Of a DNA stretch of 64,000 nucleotides, positions 44,390 through 52,958 are shown piece after piece. Under the pieces are notes generated by a model that saw nothing but the letters and a program-made list of their open reading frames with translations, was not told where the DNA came from and did no database searches. Position 1 is the stretch's first letter; each line of letters starts with the position of its first letter. The stretch is from positions 62,001 through 126,000 of the forward strand of contig JAQCFW010000001.1 in assembly GCA_027619225.1 (NCBI GenBank), given 5' to 3'. A program made the position numbers and the translations under genes. Source of the stretch: Bacteroidota bacterium (GTDB lineage Bacteria; Bacteroidota; Bacteroidia; Flavobacteriales_D; Sanyastnellaceae).

Positions 44390-45345
44390 TTCGAAATCTT
44401 TTTAAGAGAGAAGCGGTAAGCTACGATGAATAAATAACCGAGGCCTCCGGTGATGATAACCATTGAGGTTTGGGTTATCCAAACAACATTAGCAACTGCA
44501 ACACCGATTAATTTTCCGTAGCCTATAGATTCAAAGCTTAGGGTTACAGCCCATTGATACGAGCCTATACCACCAGGTGTGGGGAATAACATGCCAAATC
44601 CGCCTGAGACCATAACCCATAAGGCATCTAAAATGCCAATATCGTTCACGCCTTTCATAGCCTTAAACAGAAAATACGACATGCAGAAATACATGACCCA
44701 AATGAAAAAAGTGTGAAGAATGAAGGCTGTTCTGCGCTTCATTTCTAAGACACTCTTGATGCCGTCGCCAATTCCAGAGACGAACTCTGATATTTTATTG
44801 CTCCTACGGATGATCATGAATCCGACAACAATGACACAGACTAAGACAAGAGTTATAACAAGAAGTGTGTTGCCTTGAGGGAGCTGGATTTTGTCTAATA
44901 GAGTTAAAACTGCATCTAAATTTGTCGAAAAAGCAATGACCATGAGAATGAAGAGCATTCCTAAATCAACGACGCGCTCTGTGATGACCGTGCCGATTAG
45001 CTTATTGACGGGAATATCATCCGTTGAATTAAGGGCCGCACACCGGACGAGCTCTCCAGACCGTGGTACGAATGTGTTTGATAAATACCCGAAGGCTACG
45101 GCGCAAATTGCCATGAATTTCGATGCCGTGTAACCCATAGGTTCGAGCAAGATAATCCACCTTAGACCACGACTTATTATCGCTAACAATCCCATAATGA
45201 AAGTGAGAAGGATAGCCCACCAAGGTGCGGAAGACATATAATCAAAAAGCTCAGCTTTATCCTCAACTAGATCCATAAGTTTTACGAAAAGGAGGACTCC
45301 TATTGCGAAAAAACCGATGAGCGTGAGCGTTTTTTTGATATTCAT
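44386..45345 (-). CDS. UPF0104/lysylphosphatidylglycerol synthase-type membrane protein (first of two)
   Basis: 319 residues with about eight membrane helices. Family marks are SRGLRWIILLEPMG near 60, AVAFGYLSNTFVPRSGELVRC near 85 and the late GGFGMLFPTPGGIGSYQWAV near 245-265, where PTPGGxGxxE/Q is the signature of the flippase-like domain. It has no soluble aminoacyl-transfer domain, so it is not a full MprF. The role is unknown; lipid translocation is often suggested. It is coupled to rfaE2 by the GTGA overlap. A paralogue lies at 47991-49013. Confidence 0.85.
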   Translation of the reverse strand: MNIKKTLTLIGFFAIGVLLFVKLMDLVEDKAELFDYMSSAPWWAILLTFIMGLLAIISRGLRWIILLEPMGYTASKFMAICAVAFGYLSNTFVPRSGELVRCAALNSTDDIPVNKLIGTVITERVVDLGMLFILMVIAFSTNLDAVLTLLDKIQLPQGNTLLVITLVLVCVIVVGFMIIRRSNKISEFVSGIGDGIKSVLEMKRRTAFILHTFFIWVMYFCMSYFLFKAMKGVNDIGILDALWVMVSGGFGMLFPTPGGIGSYQWAVTLSFESIGYGKLIGVAVANVVWITQTSMVIITGGLGYLFIVAYRFSLKKISK

Positions 45346-45360
45346 TTCCTACTTCGCTTT

Positions 45361-45404
45361 CTTGAACTTACTTGAACTTACTTGAGTTTATTTGAGTTTA
45401 TTTG
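45361..45404. repeat. 10-bp tandem repeat over the panD stop codon
   Basis: Four decamers and a partial unit on the plus strand: CTTGAACTTA twice, then (C/T)TTGAGTTTA twice, then TTTG. It covers the last codons and stop of panD (minus strand) and the gap before the UPF0104 gene. Slippage would change the panD C-terminus only slightly but alter spacing. Confidence 0.85.
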
Positions 45405-45738
45405 TTGCTGTATTAGGGAAAACCAATGTCGGGGTGAAAGTCTTGGCCTCCTCTAAAGATAGGATTCCGTAAGCTACGACAATAACAATGTCGCCTGGAG
45501 AACATCTGCGGGCAGCTGGCCCGTTCATGCACACTACACCAGAGCCACGTTCACCAACGATTGTGTAAGTTTCTATACGTTCTCCGTTGTTGACATTCAC
45601 TATTTGGACTTTTTCACCTTCAATAAGGCCTGCCGCATCGAGCAAATCTTCATCGATAGTAATACTTCCTACGTAATTCAAATCCGCCTGAGTAATTGTA
45701 AGACGATGCAACTTAGAGCGCATAACTGTTATTAGCAT
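45388..45738 (-). CDS. panD: Aspartate 1-decarboxylase proenzyme
   Basis: Makes beta-alanine for pantothenate; self-processes to form a pyruvoyl group. 116 residues beginning [20 protein letters not shown]. The cleavage site Gly24-Ser25 is visible in [10 protein letters not shown], followed by [19 protein letters not shown] and [12 protein letters not shown]. Its last codons lie within a 10-bp tandem repeat. Together with coaX at the window start it belongs to coenzyme A synthesis, but they are not linked in an operon. Confidence 0.96.
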   Translation of the reverse strand: MLITVMRSKLHRLTITQADLNYVGSITIDEDLLDAAGLIEGEKVQIVNVNNGERIETYTIVGERGSGVVCMNGPAARRCSPGDIVIVVAYGILSLEEAKTFTPTLVFPNTATNKLK

Positions 45739-45742
45739 GGTG

Positions 45743-45750
45743 CAAAAATA
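45743..45750 (-). promoter_or_regulatory. -7 box directly before panD
   Basis: On the minus strand TATTTTTG matches TAnnTTTG exactly and is followed by four bases and the panD ATG, so the mRNA is probably leaderless. Confidence 0.45.
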
Positions 45751-45777
45751 GTGATTCTTTTATTGTAACCCACTCAC

Positions 45778-47223
45778 CTAATCCACTTTCCACCTCAGCT
45801 CGACGCGACGGTTAGCGGCGTGAACCTCAGGAGGGCAAAAATCTGAACTTCCCGACGAATTATCGGGGCAAACCACCATCGGAAATCTAGCTCCCATTCC
45901 TCTCGTACTCAACCTTGATTCATCCATGCCTTTATCGAGTAGCCATTCTTTAAACCAAACAGCCCTCAGTTCACTCAGCCTATCATTAGATCCCAAAGAC
46001 CCTGTAATATCTGTATGACCTTCGATAATTAGTGGACTATCACTGCCGAAAAAAAGTGAGTTTTTGATGTCAACCCACCAACCATCAAGATCCTGCAAAG
46101 ACGTTTCAGTAGGAGATTTGGAGTCTATCTCGAAGTGGATAGAAATTAATGCCGGAGATCTTTCAGGTAGTGTGCTTAAGTCTAAAGAGGCGAGTAAATT
46201 TAAGTCGTCTACTTCGTCAAGAGGGAGGAAGTCTGCTGCAAGCAAACCGCTACGTCCCACATCGTAGGTTCGGACGATTTCACCTGCAAGATTAAGGATT
46301 CTAACTACTGAACCTGGTTTTGTGGGTGTTTCAATCGACCCTACTCTGAGGCCGAGTGTGCGAGATGAGGGCAATCCTTCTAAGGAGAGTTGGCCAGATA
46401 CATCAGTCAAACCTTCGAAGACGGGGTTCCCAGTATCTAAAGCTACCCAACTGATTTCAGCACCTGTGACGGGCAGCCCGTTACAAACTAGCTCCAGAGT
46501 GTAGCCTGAAGCGAGGTTTTCATCAACTTCGTAGCTAAGGAGATAAACATCGAAACCTCCCCCTGCCCTGTTGGAGCTAACGTACATCTCATGATCGTTT
46601 AATATTGCAATCGAAATCTCATCGGCTGATGTGTTGATGGGTGCATCAAGGGCTACTGCTTTCTGCCATTGGTGTTTTTTTGAGGCGAAATAAATGTCGT
46701 TGTTCGAAGAGTAATAAAGTCCGCTCGACGTGAATTGGGGATAGACTTCATCTCCGGCAGTGTTTAAAGAATAAAGTGGGTAGGGGCGTGAATATCCTCG
46801 TTTAGTTATCGAAGAAATAAAGAGATCGAAATCGCCAGCTCCGGGGTAAGGTTTGGCCGAAATAACCGCGAGTTGCCTATCAGCATCCACGCTTACGTGC
46901 GAGATGACGCCCAACTCAGACCAAGCCTCGTCCCTTATCGTCTGCAATGAAGTTGCTTCGAGAACACCGGGATGAGTGGCGTCGGAATTGCGAGGGGCTC
47001 TGAAATATTGAGCTCCAGATTCGGCTCCGTATTGCATCACGTAGATCCATTCAGAGTCGGCTCCAAATGGCAGATCGTCAAGTTCTGTTGAGAGTGCTGC
47101 GACGGGGGTGGCGGTGTAGTCGTGGGGAGTTTGGGCTGAAAAGCTTAAGGCAATTAGGCACACTAACACTGTGACTGCAGCGAATCCCTTTACATTCACT
47201 TGTACATTCACATTTACGCTCAC
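45778..47223 (-). CDS. OmpA-family outer-membrane protein with PD40-like repeats
   Basis: 481 residues from a GTG start at 47223, overlapping the stop of the upstream DUF3109 gene as GTGA. The first codons are a small repeat (GTGAATGTA units, giving VNVNVQVNV), then a signal peptide ending FSAQ. PD40/propeller-like segments follow, such as YPQFTSSGLYYSSNNDIYF and MYVSSNRAGGGFDVYLL, then a carboxypeptidase-regulatory-like stretch and a C-terminal OmpA domain (about 365-481) with IIEGHTDITGSLGSNDRLSELRA and RVELRWKVD. It should bind peptidoglycan and link it to the outer membrane. Related proteins occur as T9SS-associated or PorE-like factors, but I cannot assign that. Confidence 0.85.
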   Translation of the reverse strand: MSVNVNVQVNVKGFAAVTVLVCLIALSFSAQTPHDYTATPVAALSTELDDLPFGADSEWIYVMQYGAESGAQYFRAPRNSDATHPGVLEATSLQTIRDEAWSELGVISHVSVDADRQLAVISAKPYPGAGDFDLFISSITKRGYSRPYPLYSLNTAGDEVYPQFTSSGLYYSSNNDIYFASKKHQWQKAVALDAPINTSADEISIAILNDHEMYVSSNRAGGGFDVYLLSYEVDENLASGYTLELVCNGLPVTGAEISWVALDTGNPVFEGLTDVSGQLSLEGLPSSRTLGLRVGSIETPTKPGSVVRILNLAGEIVRTYDVGRSGLLAADFLPLDEVDDLNLLASLDLSTLPERSPALISIHFEIDSKSPTETSLQDLDGWWVDIKNSLFFGSDSPLIIEGHTDITGSLGSNDRLSELRAVWFKEWLLDKGMDESRLSTRGMGARFPMVVCPDNSSGSSDFCPPEVHAANRRVELRWKVD

Positions 47224-47804
47224 TTTATATTCTTTTCTTTAAGCCAAACCTGCATCGTCTCTGCCGCCTCCGAATACCATACCTCACCGTATGCGCGTAT
47301 CAGAGCTTCCTTGCAAAACTCCAAAATGGTCGTCTGGCGAGCGACACCGCAAGAGAGTGCAGAATCACAAATGCTCCATTTGTGATAGTTCAATGCTGTG
47401 AAGTCGATGAGTTCTTTAACTCTAATCGGGTAGAGATGGCATGAGAGGGGCTTCTTCCACTTCGTTTTTCCATCTCGATAGGCTTGCTCTATTCCACATT
47501 GGAGATTTCCTGCAGATGAGATGGTAGAATAAACGCAGGCTCTTCCTTCAATGAGTGGGGTTTCTAAAGTTCCATCTTGCCCCATTACGAAGAGGCCTTT
47601 GTCCTTTATCACATCGAGGCCTTCCTCGCGCAAATAGGGTTTAACATCTGTGAAGATGTCGTCTAAAACTGAACATTCCTCCTCTGTGAGAGGTGCTCCG
47701 CCTGATCCTTCTACACAACATGCACCTTGGCATGCCGAGATATCGCACGAGAATTGAACATCAAAAATATCTTCCGAAATAAGTTTATTACCTACTACTA
47801 TCAT
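47220..47804 (-). CDS. DUF3109 family protein with Cys-rich metal-binding motif
   Basis: 194 residues from the ATG at 47804 (MIVVGNKLISEDIFDVQFSC). An open frame continues 22 codons upstream but the promoter-like box sits inside that extension and family members start with M-I-x-(V/I)-G. Cys residues are arranged CDISACQGACC near 20-30, then C..C and PLSCHLYPIRV, then CDSALSCG, which suggests a zinc or iron site of the YkgJ type. The function of DUF3109 is unknown. Translationally coupled to the OmpA-family gene (GTGA). Confidence 0.85.
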   Translation of the reverse strand: MIVVGNKLISEDIFDVQFSCDISACQGACCVEGSGGAPLTEEECSVLDDIFTDVKPYLREEGLDVIKDKGLFVMGQDGTLETPLIEGRACVYSTISSAGNLQCGIEQAYRDGKTKWKKPLSCHLYPIRVKELIDFTALNYHKWSICDSALSCGVARQTTILEFCKEALIRAYGEVWYSEAAETMQVWLKEKNIK

Positions 47805-47809
47805 CAAAG

Positions 47810-47817
47810 CGAATATA
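47810..47817 (-). promoter_or_regulatory. -7 box directly before the DUF3109 gene
   Basis: Minus-strand TATATTCG (one mismatch to TAnnTTTG), five bases before the ATG at 47804. It supports the shorter start and a leaderless mRNA. Confidence 0.35.
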
Positions 47818-47915
47818 CGCTTGCAAAGAACCTCTTTTATAAAACTATCAATCAAATACTCACGGTTCAAATTCGTTTAGACTGCCGAGTAGGGATTTCA
47901 ATTGCACTTTAAACA

Positions 47916-47923
47916 TACCTTTG
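47916..47923 (+). promoter_or_regulatory. -7 box upstream of the second UPF0104 gene
   Basis: TACCTTTG is an exact TAnnTTTG, 67 bp before the presumed TTG start. The 186-bp gap (47805-47990) holds this and the divergent DUF3109 box; nothing else is recognised there. Confidence 0.4.
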
Positions 47924-47990
47924 ACTAACAAAATACATAACTTATTTTGATGTATTCCCACGAACATATCCCAGGGAACTAAAAATTATT

Positions 47991-49013
47991 TTGCAGAAAG
48001 AAATTGAAATAAAGAGGTGGAAGGCTTTTATTCCAGCAGTTATAGGGCTGGGGGTGATTTATTATTTCTACAAAGAGGACTTAAAGAGTTTGGGGGTGGG
48101 TGAAGTGGAGTTTAGCTCGAGGGCAGTGCTCGCTCTTGCTGGAGCTGTGGGGCTACTTGTGATTCGGGATCTAGCATATATGACGAGAGTGAAAATTCTG
48201 TCAATGGGAGAATTTAGTTGGAGAAGTTCTCTGAATGTAGTCTTGCTTTGGGAGTTTGCATCGGCCATTACTCCTTCTGTGATAGGTGGAAGTCCCATCG
48301 CAATTTACCTTATGAAGCGAGAAGGAATGACACTCGGTCGAAGCGTTTCAACAGTGCTCGCCACATCTTTGATGGATGAGTTTTTTTACGTTTTAGTCGT
48401 TCCTCTACTCATAATTATAATAGGAACGGATGCATTTATCCCAGGAGGGTTGAGCGCTACGGCGGAGATGGGTTTAAGGGTGATGTTTTTTACTGGGTAC
48501 GGAATACACTGTGCCATCACGATTTTAATACTGTTCGTTCTGTTTATAGCTCCTAGCGCTACAAGGAATGTGCTTCTGCAGATTTTTAGGTTGCCGGGGC
48601 TGAAAAGATGGGGCTTAAAAGTTGAAAAAGCAACCCAGGAATGGATGCTCGCTTCTGCAAGCTTTAAAGGGGCGACACGAGGAATGTGGTTAAAAACATT
48701 GGGGGTGACTTTCGTGAGTTGGACGGCGAGGTTTTTAATACTTAACGCAGTTCTATACATCTTCTTCGATTCGGTACAGAACTTCGAAGTCTTCGCTCGC
48801 CAGCTATCGCTCTGGATCGCCATGTTAGTGAGTCCTACACCTGGCGCTTCGGGCATTGCAGAATTTTCTCTGCCTGTATTTATGCAAGGAGTAGCTGTTG
48901 TGGGGGGAGCGACTGTGTTGGTTTGGCGTCTTCTAACCTATTTCATATACTTAATAATAGGATCTTTGTTACTGCCTGGATGGCTTGTGCGGACGGGTAA
49001 GAAAATTCATTAA
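47991..49013 (+). CDS. UPF0104/lysylphosphatidylglycerol synthase-type membrane protein (second of two)
   Basis: 340 residues from a TTG at 47991, the best start because RDLAYMTRVKIL is already about 65 residues in and an ATG further down would cut the first helix. About eight membrane helices. Marks: the EFASAITPSVIGGSPIAIYLMKREG segment near 88-112 (typical AxxPxxxGG) and the late MLVSPTPGASGIAEFSLPVF near 280-300. No aminoacyl-transfer domain. The role is unknown, possibly lipid transport. It precedes the cystathionine gene by 31 bp and mirrors the other UPF0104 gene across panD, ompA and DUF3109. Confidence 0.85.
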   Translation: MQKEIEIKRWKAFIPAVIGLGVIYYFYKEDLKSLGVGEVEFSSRAVLALAGAVGLLVIRDLAYMTRVKILSMGEFSWRSSLNVVLLWEFASAITPSVIGGSPIAIYLMKREGMTLGRSVSTVLATSLMDEFFYVLVVPLLIIIIGTDAFIPGGLSATAEMGLRVMFFTGYGIHCAITILILFVLFIAPSATRNVLLQIFRLPGLKRWGLKVEKATQEWMLASASFKGATRGMWLKTLGVTFVSWTARFLILNAVLYIFFDSVQNFEVFARQLSLWIAMLVSPTPGASGIAEFSLPVFMQGVAVVGGATVLVWRLLTYFIYLIIGSLLLPGWLVRTGKKIH

Positions 49014-49044
49014 CTTTACTGTCCACAAACGAAAACTTGAAAAG

Positions 49045-50208
49045 ATGTCTGACGGAATAGGAAAAGGAACGAGAGCAGTACATGCCGGGGTAAAACACGA
49101 TCCTTCTACAGGGGCGATTATGACTCCCGTTTATTTTACTTCTACTTATGCCCAAACCAAAGTAGGAGAGCACAAAGGTTACGAGTACTCTCGTACTCAA
49201 AACCCCACTCGACACGCCCTTGAAAATGCGTTTGCAGAGCTTGAAGGAGCAAATCACGGTCTGGCATTTGCTTCTGGGCTGGCTGCGATGGACAACCTTC
49301 TGAAATTACTTAAACCGGGAGACGAAGTGATCTCTACGAACGACCTTTATGGAGGGAGTTATAGATTGTTCACGACCATTTTTGCCAACTACGGGATTAA
49401 ATTTCATTTCGTAAATCTCGACAATTGTGAATCTGCATTGTCCGAAGTAGTAAATGAAAATACAAGGATGATTTGGATTGAAACGCCTACAAATCCCATG
49501 ATGCAAATCACAGATATACAAGCAGTTTCAAATGCTGTAAAGGGCAAGAATATCCTTGTGTGTGTGGACAATACGTTCGCTACTCCCATGCTTCAGCAAC
49601 CACTATATCTGGGTGCAGATGTGGTGATGCATTCGGCAACCAAATATCTGGGAGGTCATTCGGATGTCGTTATGGGTTGCCTTATGGTGAACGATGACGA
49701 GCTAAATGACAAACTGCGCACACTACAAAATTCGTGCGGTGGTGTAGCGGGACCTATGGATTGTTTCCTCGTTATGCGTGGACTTAAAACCCTACATCTT
49801 AGAATGGCTCGCCATTGCGAAAACGGCAGGGCTGTAGTAGCTTACTTAAAGACGAATGATCAAGTAGAGAAGATCTATTGGCCGGGACTGAAAAGTGATC
49901 CCGGTCACGAAATCGCCTCTCGCCAAATGTCTGATTTTGGAGGTATGGTAGCTTTTACGCTCAAAGGCGACTCTCTCGCTTCAGCAAATACATTCGTTGA
50001 ATCTACCAAGATTTTCACGTTAGCTGAATCTCTTGGAGGAGTAGAATCTTTGATAGGACACCCAGCCTCTATGACTCACGCCTCTATTCCTAAGGAAATT
50101 AGAGAAAAAGTCGGAGTAACAGATGGCCTTATACGACTCAGCATAGGCGTGGAAGATGCCGTAGATCTCATCGAAGACCTTAAATTGGCTTTCAAAGAAA
50201 TTTTATAG
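49045..50208 (+). CDS. Cystathionine gamma-synthase/gamma-lyase family PLP enzyme
   Basis: 387 residues from the ATG at 49045 (MSDGIGKGTRAVHAG). Fold-type I PLP enzyme: TSTYAQTKVGEHKGYEYSRTQNPTR near 30-55, FASGLAAMDN near 77, VDNTFATP near 175 and the PLP Lys near 198 in HSATKYLGGHSDVVMG. The C-terminal region ESLGGVESLIGHPASMTHASIP is also typical. It acts in transsulfuration between cysteine, homocysteine and methionine; synthase (metB) and lyase cannot be told apart by eye. The kynurenine monooxygenase gene begins immediately at its stop. Confidence 0.92.
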   Translation: MSDGIGKGTRAVHAGVKHDPSTGAIMTPVYFTSTYAQTKVGEHKGYEYSRTQNPTRHALENAFAELEGANHGLAFASGLAAMDNLLKLLKPGDEVISTNDLYGGSYRLFTTIFANYGIKFHFVNLDNCESALSEVVNENTRMIWIETPTNPMMQITDIQAVSNAVKGKNILVCVDNTFATPMLQQPLYLGADVVMHSATKYLGGHSDVVMGCLMVNDDELNDKLRTLQNSCGGVAGPMDCFLVMRGLKTLHLRMARHCENGRAVVAYLKTNDQVEKIYWPGLKSDPGHEIASRQMSDFGGMVAFTLKGDSLASANTFVESTKIFTLAESLGGVESLIGHPASMTHASIPKEIREKVGVTDGLIRLSIGVEDAVDLIEDLKLAFKEIL

Positions 50209-51642
50209 ATGATCACGAGTAATGAGACCCCAGAACATCACGCAATTGTAGGCGCAGGTCTAGTCGGTAGTTTACTTGGACTTATGCTCGCTCAACGTGG
50301 ATATAAAGTCACGATCTATGACCGTCGATCCGACCCCAGAAATAGCAAAGTACTTGAAGGTCGTTCTATTAACCTCGCACTTAGCGATAGAGGTTGGAAA
50401 GCCCTCGAAAAAGCTGGTGTAGCTGAGAGAGTTCGTAAAATCGCTCTCCCGATAAAAGGTCGCCGAATGCACGATCACTCGGGGAATGAAACGTTGCAAC
50501 TTTACGGAGTGGGAAATCAGTGTATATACTCTGTTTCTCGATCGGGTCTCAACCTCATCTTAGTAGAAGCCGCAGAAGAAAACTCCTCCGTCGAAGTGAA
50601 ATTCGACCATATAAGTACAGGTTACGAAATTGCCGATCAAGGCGACAAAGCAGGTGTGAATTTGTCTTTCAAAAATCGAAATGCAATTCTACACGATAGA
50701 ATTTTCGGCGCTGACGGCGCTTTCAGTGTGATACGTGAAAACATGACGCACACGAGCCGCTTTGACTACTCCCAGCAATATCTTCCCCATGGGTATAAAG
50801 AAATTCCAATGAACCCTAATGCGGATGGAGGATTTAGGATGTCGGAGGACGGGCTACATATTTGGCCTCGTGGAAAGTTCATGCTTATGGCGCTCCCCAA
50901 TCCGGGTGGAAGCTTTACTTGCACCCTTTTTGCACCCTATGAAGGAGAGGAGTCATTCGAAAATATCAAGTCTGATGATGACGTTCTTGCGTTCTTTAAT
51001 CGACATTTCCCTGACGCCATACCTCACCTCCCTAACCTTATTCAAGACTGGAATACAAACCCCGTAAGTTCCCTATGTAGTGTAAAATGTAATCCCTGGA
51101 ATATCAATTCCCGAGTGGCCATTATTGGAGATGCAGCACACGCAATCGTGCCTTTCTTCGGACAGGGGATGAACTCTGGATTTGAAGATTGTACGATTAT
51201 CAGCTCACTAATAGACGAAGCTGTTCCATCGTCAGAAGCTGACTGGAAATCACTTCTCGATGAGTATACTCGACTAAGAAAGCCTGCGGGGGACGCTATA
51301 TTAGACTTAGCGCTCCACAACTATATAGTGATGCGTGACAAAACTGCCGATCCGAAATTCCTTTTACAAAAACGTATAGAAGCCCGAATTGCATCTGCAC
51401 ACGGTGAGCGCTGGAAACCTCTTTATACATTAGTAACGTTCAGTCATATCCCATACGCAGAGGCATGGGCAAAAGGCGAAGTACAACAGGCAGTAATGAA
51501 CGAAATCATGGCTTCACCCAGCATTTCAGAAAACTGGGAAAGTGACGAAATCGTTGTGCGCGCCATCAAGCTTCTCGACGATTATGAATCTGGCATCTCC
51601 ACCATCGCTCACCCCGCCTCCTTATTAATTACTGATGCTTAA
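50209..51642 (+). CDS. kmo: Kynurenine 3-monooxygenase
   Basis: FAD- and NADPH-dependent hydroxylation of L-kynurenine, part of tryptophan breakdown or de novo NAD synthesis. 477 residues. FAD-binding GAGLVGSLLG near 15-24, substrate-region EGRSINLALSDRGWKAL near 50-65, KGRRMHDHSG near 85 and the second FAD motif IIGDAAHAIVPFFGQGMNSGFEDC near 305-328 match KMO rather than a generic hydroxylase. The ATG follows the previous stop without a gap. No kynureninase or tryptophan dioxygenase is in the window. Confidence 0.92.
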   Translation: MITSNETPEHHAIVGAGLVGSLLGLMLAQRGYKVTIYDRRSDPRNSKVLEGRSINLALSDRGWKALEKAGVAERVRKIALPIKGRRMHDHSGNETLQLYGVGNQCIYSVSRSGLNLILVEAAEENSSVEVKFDHISTGYEIADQGDKAGVNLSFKNRNAILHDRIFGADGAFSVIRENMTHTSRFDYSQQYLPHGYKEIPMNPNADGGFRMSEDGLHIWPRGKFMLMALPNPGGSFTCTLFAPYEGEESFENIKSDDDVLAFFNRHFPDAIPHLPNLIQDWNTNPVSSLCSVKCNPWNINSRVAIIGDAAHAIVPFFGQGMNSGFEDCTIISSLIDEAVPSSEADWKSLLDEYTRLRKPAGDAILDLALHNYIVMRDKTADPKFLLQKRIEARIASAHGERWKPLYTLVTFSHIPYAEAWAKGEVQQAVMNEIMASPSISENWESDEIVVRAIKLLDDYESGISTIAHPASLLITDA

Positions 51643-52516
51643 GCAGATAATTTTATTGGGAATTGGCTTCGTTTTTACGTCGCTGATTTCTAATGCTTCA
51701 GCCCAAGCCTCTTTCTTCTTTCCCACCCTCTCAGACTACCGATCATCAGGTTGGACTCTTTCTATTGGCGGTGCTGGGCTTGGCGGTTCGAATTCTCCTT
51801 TCAACGAAGATTGGCTTATCGCAAACTCGACTTCTGGGGGGATCGACACTTTGTATTCAGGGACTTGGACTCCCCAGGGCGGGTTGCATTTTGCCGGAGG
51901 GATCGGGCGGGTTTTTATTGCTGTGAATCCCATTCTTGCCGACAGGTTCTCGATAAACATCATCGGATCGAGACGTACAATAACAGAAACTTTCGAAGGA
52001 GTAATAGATGGGCAAGATAGTATTGTTGTAGGAGCAGGAAGCGCCTTGAATATTGGCGTATTCGCTGATGCTCTTAAAGCTATGACACTAACTCAGAAAG
52101 TGTTTTTAGAAGTGGGGATAGGTGGAGGGTACAGGGTTGACTTCTCTTCTGAATTTGACTTTGAAACATCCACTCCACTAGCAGTCGTTGATGGGGATAA
52201 TTCTCCTTTTTCAGGTTCCTTTGAATTTATTCTAGGAGGTGGAGTAAAGATAAAACGAGGAAAATTTATACGGGTGCAATTCGCAGCGGACATACTTCAA
52301 CTGGCTCCCATAAACGCCACCGCAAAGTTGCCTTGGAGGGTAGGTAATTATAGGCCCTATCGGGCAATGATAAGCTGGGATTTGTTTGGCTTAAAACCCA
52401 TTAAACCTGAGGGTTCTTGTGCTGCTCCAACTCATTCTGAGGAATCTAGTGAGCTCTTCGGGAAGAAAATGCGCGGGTCGGGAAGGGCAAAGAATAAAAG
52501 GAATAAGAAGGATTGA
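51635..52516 (+). CDS. Predicted outer-membrane protein of unknown function
   Basis: 293 residues; the ATG at 51635 overlaps the end of kmo by 8 bp. The signal peptide ends SNASAQ (about 1-24). The body is Gly-, Ser- and Phe-rich with alternating strands (WTLSIGGAGLGGSN, GGLHFAGGIGRVF, FEFILGGGVKIKRGKFIRVQF), fitting a small beta barrel. The last 35 residues are basic and Ser/Lys-rich and may lie outside the barrel. No recognisable family beyond outer-membrane beta-barrel. Convergent with the epimerase gene, 6 bp between stops. Confidence 0.75.
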   Translation: MLKQIILLGIGFVFTSLISNASAQASFFFPTLSDYRSSGWTLSIGGAGLGGSNSPFNEDWLIANSTSGGIDTLYSGTWTPQGGLHFAGGIGRVFIAVNPILADRFSINIIGSRRTITETFEGVIDGQDSIVVGAGSALNIGVFADALKAMTLTQKVFLEVGIGGGYRVDFSSEFDFETSTPLAVVDGDNSPFSGSFEFILGGGVKIKRGKFIRVQFAADILQLAPINATAKLPWRVGNYRPYRAMISWDLFGLKPIKPEGSCAAPTHSEESSELFGKKMRGSGRAKNKRNKKD

Positions 52517-52522
52517 TTCAAA

Positions 52523-52915
52523 CTACCCTTCACACAATTCAACCAATACTTTCGCAGTATCAGATGGGTGAAGGAAGGCAATTCGTTTTCCATCAGCACC
52601 GTCTTTGGGGCCGCTTATGCATCTGTATCCTTTAGATTCTAATTCTGATATTTCCATTTCAAGATCATCGACATGAAATGCGATGTGGTGAAGACCTTCT
52701 CCACGCTTTGAGATATGTCTAGCGATGGGGCCATCTTCAGATGTAGATTGAAGGAGCTCTATTTTAGAATCGCCTGTTTTGAAAAAAGAAGTCACGACAT
52801 CCTCAGACTCTACCTCTTCCCTTTTATACGGAGAGGTGCCAAGAACATCTGTAAAGATCTTTTCAGCTGCCTCTAAATCTGTTACTGCTATTCCAAGGTG
52901 ATCTATTTTCTTCAT
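52523..52915 (-). CDS. mce: Methylmalonyl-CoA epimerase
   Basis: Interconverts (R)- and (S)-methylmalonyl-CoA in propionate metabolism. 130 residues, single VOC module. KKIDHLGIAVTDLEAAEKIF holds the first metal His near residue 5, then KIELLQSTSEDGPIARHISKRGEGLHHIAFHVDD with the second His, and the late VLVELCEG with the Glu ligand. Length and motifs match the enzyme well. No methylmalonyl-CoA mutase is nearby. Confidence 0.93.
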   Translation of the reverse strand: MKKIDHLGIAVTDLEAAEKIFTDVLGTSPYKREEVESEDVVTSFFKTGDSKIELLQSTSEDGPIARHISKRGEGLHHIAFHVDDLEMEISELESKGYRCISGPKDGADGKRIAFLHPSDTAKVLVELCEG

Positions 52916-52937
52916 CTGAGTAATTTCTTCGTACGTG

Positions 52938-52953
52938 TAAAGTTATACCTTTG
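52938..52953. promoter_or_regulatory. Back-to-back -7 boxes for mce and the SDR gene
   Basis: Plus-strand TACCTTTG at 52946-52953 (exact) lies five bases before the SDR ATG at 52959. Directly abutting it, 52938-52945 reads TAACTTTA on the minus strand (one mismatch), 22 bp before the mce start. Same outward-facing design as at 13854-13870. Confidence 0.45.
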
Positions 52954-52958
52954 CCGCC

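Noticed and set aside
49014-49044. SAM riboswitch before the cystathionine enzyme gene
   Set aside because: The gap is only 31 bp, too short for any SAM riboswitch, and the upstream gene runs to its edge.
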